Assembly: GCA_002341315.1 (NCBI GenBank)
Contig: DDNV01000069.1
Location: forward strand, 4,135-14,266
DNA from: Cellvibrionales bacterium UBA2511
GTDB taxonomy: Bacteria > Pseudomonadota > Gammaproteobacteria > Pseudomonadales > Porticoccaceae
DNA: 10,132 bases
Direction of reading: 5' to 3'
Shown here: positions 6,359 through 10,132 of the stretch, piece by piece
Layout of the letters: the number at the start of each line of letters is the position of its first letter
Numbering within the stretch: position 1 is the stretch's first letter
Notes under the pieces: model-generated
Told to the model about the DNA's origin: nothing
What the model saw: the letters and a program-made list of their open reading frames with translations, nothing else
The model's database searches: none
Position numbers and translations under genes: made by a program

Positions 6359-7750
6359 ATGCTTAAGGTCGGCCGAATACTGGCAACGCTTCTCATCAGC
6401 GGGCTCCTCGCTACTGATGTCGTATTCCGCGACACCGTCAAACCAGCCAATGTGATTCTGTTTATCGGCGACGGCATGGATAAACACCAAATCACCATGG
6501 CACGCAATTACCTGCTCGGGCCGGAAGAAGGTCTCCTGGCGATGGAACAATTGCCAGTCCGCAGCTCTGCCCGGGTACAGACCCTGCTGGAAAACCGACC
6601 AGACCGGTTCACCTTTATCGCCGATAGCGCCAACTCCGCATCGACGCTGGCCACCGGCCAACTCACCAGTGCCGGCCGCATTGCCACCAGCGCCGGAACG
6701 GACTTCGACCAGCCCACTATCCTGCAGGCCGCTCGCGAATCCGGATTCCTTACAGGACTGGTCACCACCGCCAGCCTGACCGATGCCACCCCCGCCGCTT
6801 TTGTTGCCCATACAGCACACCGCAACTGTCAGGGACCGGAGGATATGAATCGCGCCATCAGCTACGCGCCACCCTCTCAGCAGTGCGCCATCGACTCGAA
6901 ACAGCAGGGCGGCCCCGGCTCCATCGCAGAACAACTCATTGATGCCCGCGTTGATGTCTTACTCGGTGGTGGAAAAAAATACTTTGCCCAGAAAAATCAT
7001 GTGGGCGTGCAACTGCTGGACCAGGCCAGGTCCCAGGGTTATCAACTGATCGACCATATCGGCCAAGGGGAGGCGTCGGATCAGCCACGACTGCTCGGTC
7101 TGTTTTCACCGGGACACCTGCCGGTGGAATGGATCGGCAGCGGCAACCGCAGGGCCGAGGCTGTCGAACTCGCGTCCGGAAAACCCGTGTTCGCCGCGCC
7201 TTTTGACTGCCTGAAAAACCCCCGACACAACGGCACACCGACGCTGGCCAAAATGACCCGAAAGGCACTTGCCCGGTTATCCAGAAATCCCTCGCGAGGT
7301 TTTTTTCTGATGGTCGAGGGAGCATCCATCGACAAGCAGGCCCATCGGCGCAACCCCTGTGGTCAGATTGGTGAATTGAGCGCGCTGGACAGTGCAGTGG
7401 CGGTCGGGCGCGAATTTGCCAAACAGCATCCCGGCACCCTGATCATCGTCACGGCAGATCATGGTCAGGCCGGCCAGATTTTACCTCTGCCAGACAACTA
7501 TAGGGCCTTGACCGAATCGCTGAAAAGCCCCCAATACCCCCCGGGGTATTACGCTGTACTGAAAACCCGACACGGTGAACTGATGGCTGTCGGCTACGCC
7601 AGCAACGCTCCACCCCACGGGGGATGGGAACAGCACACCGGGGTCGATGTGCCCATGTTTCTCGAAGGGATTGACGGGCGGGAAGTTCCAGCGTCGATGA
7701 GTCAGCGGGATATTTTCCGGTTAATGCGAGCGCATTTGCAGCTACCCTGA
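6359..7750 (+). CDS. phoA: Alkaline phosphatase, PhoA family
   Basis: The protein is 463 residues and is a zinc/magnesium phosphomonoesterase, expected in the periplasm. It starts with a short basic end (MLKVGR) and a hydrophobic stretch to about residue 19 (LLISGLLA), a likely Sec signal peptide or anchor without a clean A-x-A cleavage site. Active-site equivalents of E. coli PhoA are D38 (FIGDGM), nucleophile S90 (ADSAN), D142 and T144 (TDATPAA), R155 (HRNCQGP), E320 (MVEGASID), D325, K326, H329, D367-H368 (TADH) and H426 (QHTG). All four disulfide cysteines are kept (C157/C176 and C284/C334), although the first pair is 19 residues apart rather than 10. The odd residue is A328, at the place of E. 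coli Asp330. It starts 14 bases after pyk with AGG near -10, so probably shares its transcript; I saw no PhoB box in the gap. The symbol reflects family, not proven Pho control. Confidence 0.93.
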   Translation: MLKVGRILATLLISGLLATDVVFRDTVKPANVILFIGDGMDKHQITMARNYLLGPEEGLLAMEQLPVRSSARVQTLLENRPDRFTFIADSANSASTLATGQLTSAGRIATSAGTDFDQPTILQAARESGFLTGLVTTASLTDATPAAFVAHTAHRNCQGPEDMNRAISYAPPSQQCAIDSKQQGGPGSIAEQLIDARVDVLLGGGKKYFAQKNHVGVQLLDQARSQGYQLIDHIGQGEASDQPRLLGLFSPGHLPVEWIGSGNRRAEAVELASGKPVFAAPFDCLKNPRHNGTPTLAKMTRKALARLSRNPSRGFFLMVEGASIDKQAHRRNPCGQIGELSALDSAVAVGREFAKQHPGTLIIVTADHGQAGQILPLPDNYRALTESLKSPQYPPGYYAVLKTRHGELMAVGYASNAPPHGGWEQHTGVDVPMFLEGIDGREVPASMSQRDIFRLMRAHLQLP

Positions 7751-7765
7751 GCGGCTGCGCCGATA

Positions 7766-7786
7766 ATCCTGCTAACCCAGCAGGAT
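7766..7786. terminator. Inverted repeat between convergent genes, possible bidirectional terminator
   Basis: ATCCTGCT (7766-7773) pairs perfectly with AGCAGGAT (7779-7786) around a 5-base loop AACCC. It begins 15 bases after the phosphatase stop and overlaps the last codons of the convergent prenyltransferase gene. Neither side has a run of T, so intrinsic termination would be weak. Location and symmetry are the only support. Confidence 0.35.
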
Positions 7787-8674
7787 GCCAATGCCCAGCA
7801 GCACCGGGGTCGACAGTACCAACAACACATTCTTGCCCAGGGCGGGCACCATGGCGGGAATATCATCGCTACTAACCAGCAGATCACGGGTAATCATCAG
7901 CCCCAGTGGCAGGGTGGCCAATGCCAGCAATGCCGGCCACGGCAACAGGCCAAGCACCACGCCGATCACCACAGATCCGTATGCGCCCAACAGCAACAAC
8001 CGGTAGATACGAACACTGGCCACCACCCCCAGCAACACCGGAAAATGACGTCGACCCACTGCCCGATCTGCATCGATATCCGGGAGCTGATTGAGCAATA
8101 ACAGGGCATTGACCAGAAAGAACACCACCCAGCCAACCGATTGCCCTGCGGTGAAAAAATCCCCCGTCAAAACATAGACGGTCCCGTTAACCATCAGCAG
8201 CCCGAAACCCACACCGGGGGACACCAGGCACGCCATCGGCATTCGGTTTATCCGTCGGGTGTAGGCAACGATAATCAATCCACCCAGCAAGCCGAGGGAG
8301 AGAATTCCCGGCCCCACCCGCCACGCAAGGTAGAAGCCGATCAGCACCATGAGCAGAAAAGCGCCGATAAAAAGCCACAGCGCAGTGCCCAGCAGGGCAG
8401 GTCTGTCAGGCAGCGTCCCGCTACCACCACTGAACGGCGTTCGACGAGTGATATTATCGAGGCCGCTTTTAAAATCCTGGTATTCGTTGAGCGCGTTGAC
8501 CGCCACATGGGCCGCCAGCGCGCCCACAACAATCAAAAACAGCAGATCCAGTGGCAAGTCGCCGGTTAGCTGAAAACTGACTGCGGCAGCAGGAAACAAA
8601 ACCGCCGGCGTCAACAGCAGGAAGGGGCCTCTGGCAATTGCCAACATGGCCTGGAATCGCCGGGTTATCAGCAC
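7772..8674 (-). CDS. UbiA-superfamily membrane prenyltransferase, MenA-like
   Basis: The protein is 300 residues and very hydrophobic, with about eight or nine membrane segments visible as Leu/Val/Ala/Gly runs. The two Asp-rich motifs that bind the prenyl diphosphate through Mg are present: N63-EYQ-D67-FKSGL-D73 and N195-QLP-D199-I-D201-A-D203-RAVGRR. The form N-x-x-x-D-F-x-x-G-x-D plus DIDADRAxGRRxxPVxLG resembles MenA (1,4-dihydroxy-2-naphthoate prenyltransferase) more than UbiA (4-hydroxybenzoate prenyltransferase). Other UbiA-superfamily enzymes cannot be excluded, and no other menaquinone gene is in the window, so the acceptor substrate is unknown. Translation starts at GTG 8674: GGGGAGG lies 7 bases upstream, one of the best ribosome binding sites in the window, and the product begins MLITRRFQAMLAIARGPF. 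It lies 28 bases downstream of ilvA on the same strand and probably shares its transcript. Confidence 0.85.
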   Translation of the reverse strand: MLITRRFQAMLAIARGPFLLLTPAVLFPAAAVSFQLTGDLPLDLLFLIVVGALAAHVAVNALNEYQDFKSGLDNITRRTPFSGGSGTLPDRPALLGTALWLFIGAFLLMVLIGFYLAWRVGPGILSLGLLGGLIIVAYTRRINRMPMACLVSPGVGFGLLMVNGTVYVLTGDFFTAGQSVGWVVFFLVNALLLLNQLPDIDADRAVGRRHFPVLLGVVASVRIYRLLLLGAYGSVVIGVVLGLLPWPALLALATLPLGLMITRDLLVSSDDIPAMVPALGKNVLLVLSTPVLLGIGILLG

Positions 8675-8702
8675 GAGAGGACCTCCCCGTTTTCCCCAGA
8701 CA

Positions 8703-10132
8703 CTAGCTCAGAAAAAACTGGTAAGCGGGATTTTGGGTCTCTTCCTTCCAGGTGTAACCCAGCTGGTCAAGGAACTGGCTCACCAGCTTCTGTTCGCCCA
8801 ATGGCACCTGCAGGCCCACCAGAACCCGACCGTAGGCAGCGCCGTGGTTGCGATAGTGGAACATGGAAATATTCCACTGCCCACCCAGTTGGTTGAGGAA
8901 ATTCATCAGTGCCGCGGGCCGCTCGGGAAACTCAAAGCGGTACACCACCTCTTCGGTCGCCTCCGGCGCGCGGCCGCCGACCATATGGCGAATGTGCAGC
9001 TTGGCCATTTCGTTGTCAGTCATGTCCACCAGCGGATACCCTTTGTCGGTCAGGTCCGCCACCAGTTGCTGACGATCCTCGTCACCGGAAACCTGCACAC
9101 CGACAAAGATATGGGCCTCGGCGGGATCGCCCATGCGGTAGTTGAACTCGGTAATGTTGCGCTTGCTGAGAGAGGTGCAAAAGGCCTTGAAGCTGCCCGG
9201 TTGTTCGGGAATCGTCACCGCCAGAATTGCCTCACGTTTCTCACCGATTTCCGTGCGCTCGGAGATATAGCGAAGCCTGTCAAAATTGATATTGGCGCCA
9301 CAATCCACCGCCAGCAGCGTCTGCCCTTTTACTCCGGTGCGCTCGACATATTTTTTCAACCCGGCCAGACCCAGTGCCCCGGCGGGCTCACAAATGGATC
9401 TGGTATCCTCAAAGGTATCCTTGATCGCCGAACAGATCTCGTCCACCGACACGGTAATCACTTCATCAATGGTATTGCGGAGTACCCGAAAGGGTTCCTT
9501 GCCAATCTGGGCAACGGCCGCGCCATCGGCGAATAGCCCCACATGCTTCAAGCGCACCCGACGACCCGCTTTCATCGCGGCATCAAGGCAGGCCGCATCC
9601 TCCGGCTCCACAGCGATCACCTTGACTTCAGGTCGCACATACTTAATGTAGGCCGCCATCCCCGCAGCCAAACCGCCACCCCCAACCGCAATGAATACCG
9701 CATCAAGCGGACCGGATACCTGCCGTAAAACTTCCATCGCAATGGTGCCCTGGCCGGCAATCACATCGGGATCATCAAACGGGTGGATATATGTCATACC
9801 CTTTTCGGTCACCAGCTTGAGCGCATAGTCCGAGGCTTCATCATAGGTGTCACCCTGCAGGACGACCTTTGCCCCACGGGCCCGCACCGCATTGACCTTG
9901 ATCTGTGGTGTGGTGGTCGGCATGACAATGATTGCCTTGACTCCCAGTTTTTTGGCGGCCATGGCGAGGCCCTGGGCGTGATTTCCCGCCGATGCAGCGA
10001 CCACGCCTTTGGCGAGTTGCTCCTCGGTGAGACAGAGCATCTTGTTGTAAGCCCCGCGCAACTTGAAGGAAAACACCGGTTGCAAATCTTCCCGTTTCAG
10101 CAGCACCCGGTTACCGAGACGCTGGGACAATT
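8703..10132 (-). CDS. ilvA: Threonine ammonia-lyase (biosynthetic threonine deaminase), N-terminus missing
   Basis: The gene enters from the right edge; about 475 C-terminal residues are present and roughly 35-40 N-terminal residues lie outside. The enzyme is PLP dependent and converts threonine to 2-oxobutanoate and ammonia, the first step of isoleucine synthesis. In the visible part (numbered from the TTG codon at 10130) the Schiff-base lysine is K23 in SFKLRGAY, SAGNHAQG is at 47-54, and the phosphate-binding loop GGGGLAAG is at 150-157. The regulatory half has two ACT-like domains: AVTIPEQPGSF...EFNYR...IFVGV (about 304-345) and YRFEFPERPAALMNFLNQLGGQWNIS...GRVLVG (about 397-439), as in E. 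coli IlvA. This identifies the isoleucine-inhibited biosynthetic form, not the short catabolic TdcB. The TTG is internal and not a start. A MenA-like gene follows 28 bases after the stop. Confidence 0.97.
   Translation of the reverse strand, partial: LSQRLGNRVLLKREDLQPVFSFKLRGAYNKMLCLTEEQLAKGVVAASAGNHAQGLAMAAKKLGVKAIIVMPTTTPQIKVNAVRARGAKVVLQGDTYDEASDYALKLVTEKGMTYIHPFDDPDVIAGQGTIAMEVLRQVSGPLDAVFIAVGGGGLAAGMAAYIKYVRPEVKVIAVEPEDAACLDAAMKAGRRVRLKHVGLFADGAAVAQIGKEPFRVLRNTIDEVITVSVDEICSAIKDTFEDTRSICEPAGALGLAGLKKYVERTGVKGQTLLAVDCGANINFDRLRYISERTEIGEKREAILAVTIPEQPGSFKAFCTSLSKRNITEFNYRMGDPAEAHIFVGVQVSGDEDRQQLVADLTDKGYPLVDMTDNEMAKLHIRHMVGGRAPEATEEVVYRFEFPERPAALMNFLNQLGGQWNISMFHYRNHGAAYGRVLVGLQVPLGEQKLVSQFLDQLGYTWKEETQNPAYQFFLS

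Noticed and set aside
6128..6934. An 807-base minus-strand frame across the pyk/phosphatase junction.
   Set aside because: Both genes it crosses are well supported on the other strand; the Gly-rich product matches nothing I know.
8646..9536. An 891-base open frame on the plus strand opposite ilvA.
   Set aside because: It is antisense to the unmistakable threonine deaminase ACT region; its His/Gln-rich, domain-free product is a shadow.
1..10132. CRISPR arrays, insertion sequences, tRNA genes, phage or defence genes.
   Set aside because: No spaced repeats, transposase motifs, terminal inverted repeats, cloverleaf genes or defence domains were seen; the window is filled by conserved chromosomal genes.

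Overview
The window is a stretch of a gammaproteobacterial chromosome, probably from a marine or pseudomonad-like lineage with moderately high GC. The strongest evidence is gene order. The leftward block UPF0149 (ygfB) - pepP - ubiH - ubiI faces a rightward block of a short coiled-coil protein (TIGR02449, ZapB-like) - zapA - 6S RNA - ygfA/fau. This is the conserved arrangement known from Pseudomonas and, with small changes, from E. coli. Almost every base is assigned to an ordinary, intact housekeeping gene. I saw no IS element, CRISPR array, tRNA, rRNA, phage gene, toxin-antitoxin pair or recognisable defence system.

Layout. Bases 1-3363 (minus strand) hold a compact four-gene operon, read right to left: UPF0149 protein, Xaa-Pro aminopeptidase, and two FAD mono-oxygenases of ubiquinone ring hydroxylation (UbiH, then the start of a UbiI/VisC-like enzyme cut by the window edge). 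The last three overlap each other by 4 and 8 bases. Bases 3364-3563 are a divergent promoter region with a near-consensus sigma70 promoter facing right. Bases 3564-4087 encode two small cell-division-type proteins. Bases about 4111-4286 are 6S RNA, whose -10 box, product-RNA start site and closing stem can be placed by alignment with remembered E. coli 6S RNA. 5-formyltetrahydrofolate cyclo-ligase follows.

Bases 4920-7750 carry pyruvate kinase and then, 14 bases later, a PhoA-type periplasmic alkaline phosphatase. This pairing is not part of the standard ygfA neighbourhood. On the opposite strand, converging on the phosphatase gene, lie a MenA/UbiA-family membrane prenyltransferase (7772-8674, GTG start with a strong ribosome binding site) and, upstream of it, most of biosynthetic threonine deaminase (ilvA, cut at its N-terminus by the right edge).

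The genes cover respiratory quinone synthesis, division-ring assembly, stationary-phase control of RNA polymerase, folate salvage, the last step of glycolysis, phosphate scavenging and isoleucine synthesis. I do not see a new system here. The points most worth checking are the pyruvate kinase that has lost the usual sugar-phosphate effector motifs, the natural Asp-to-Ala change next to the zinc site of the alkaline phosphatase, the pyk-phosphatase pairing, and the MenA-like enzyme of unknown substrate behind ilvA.
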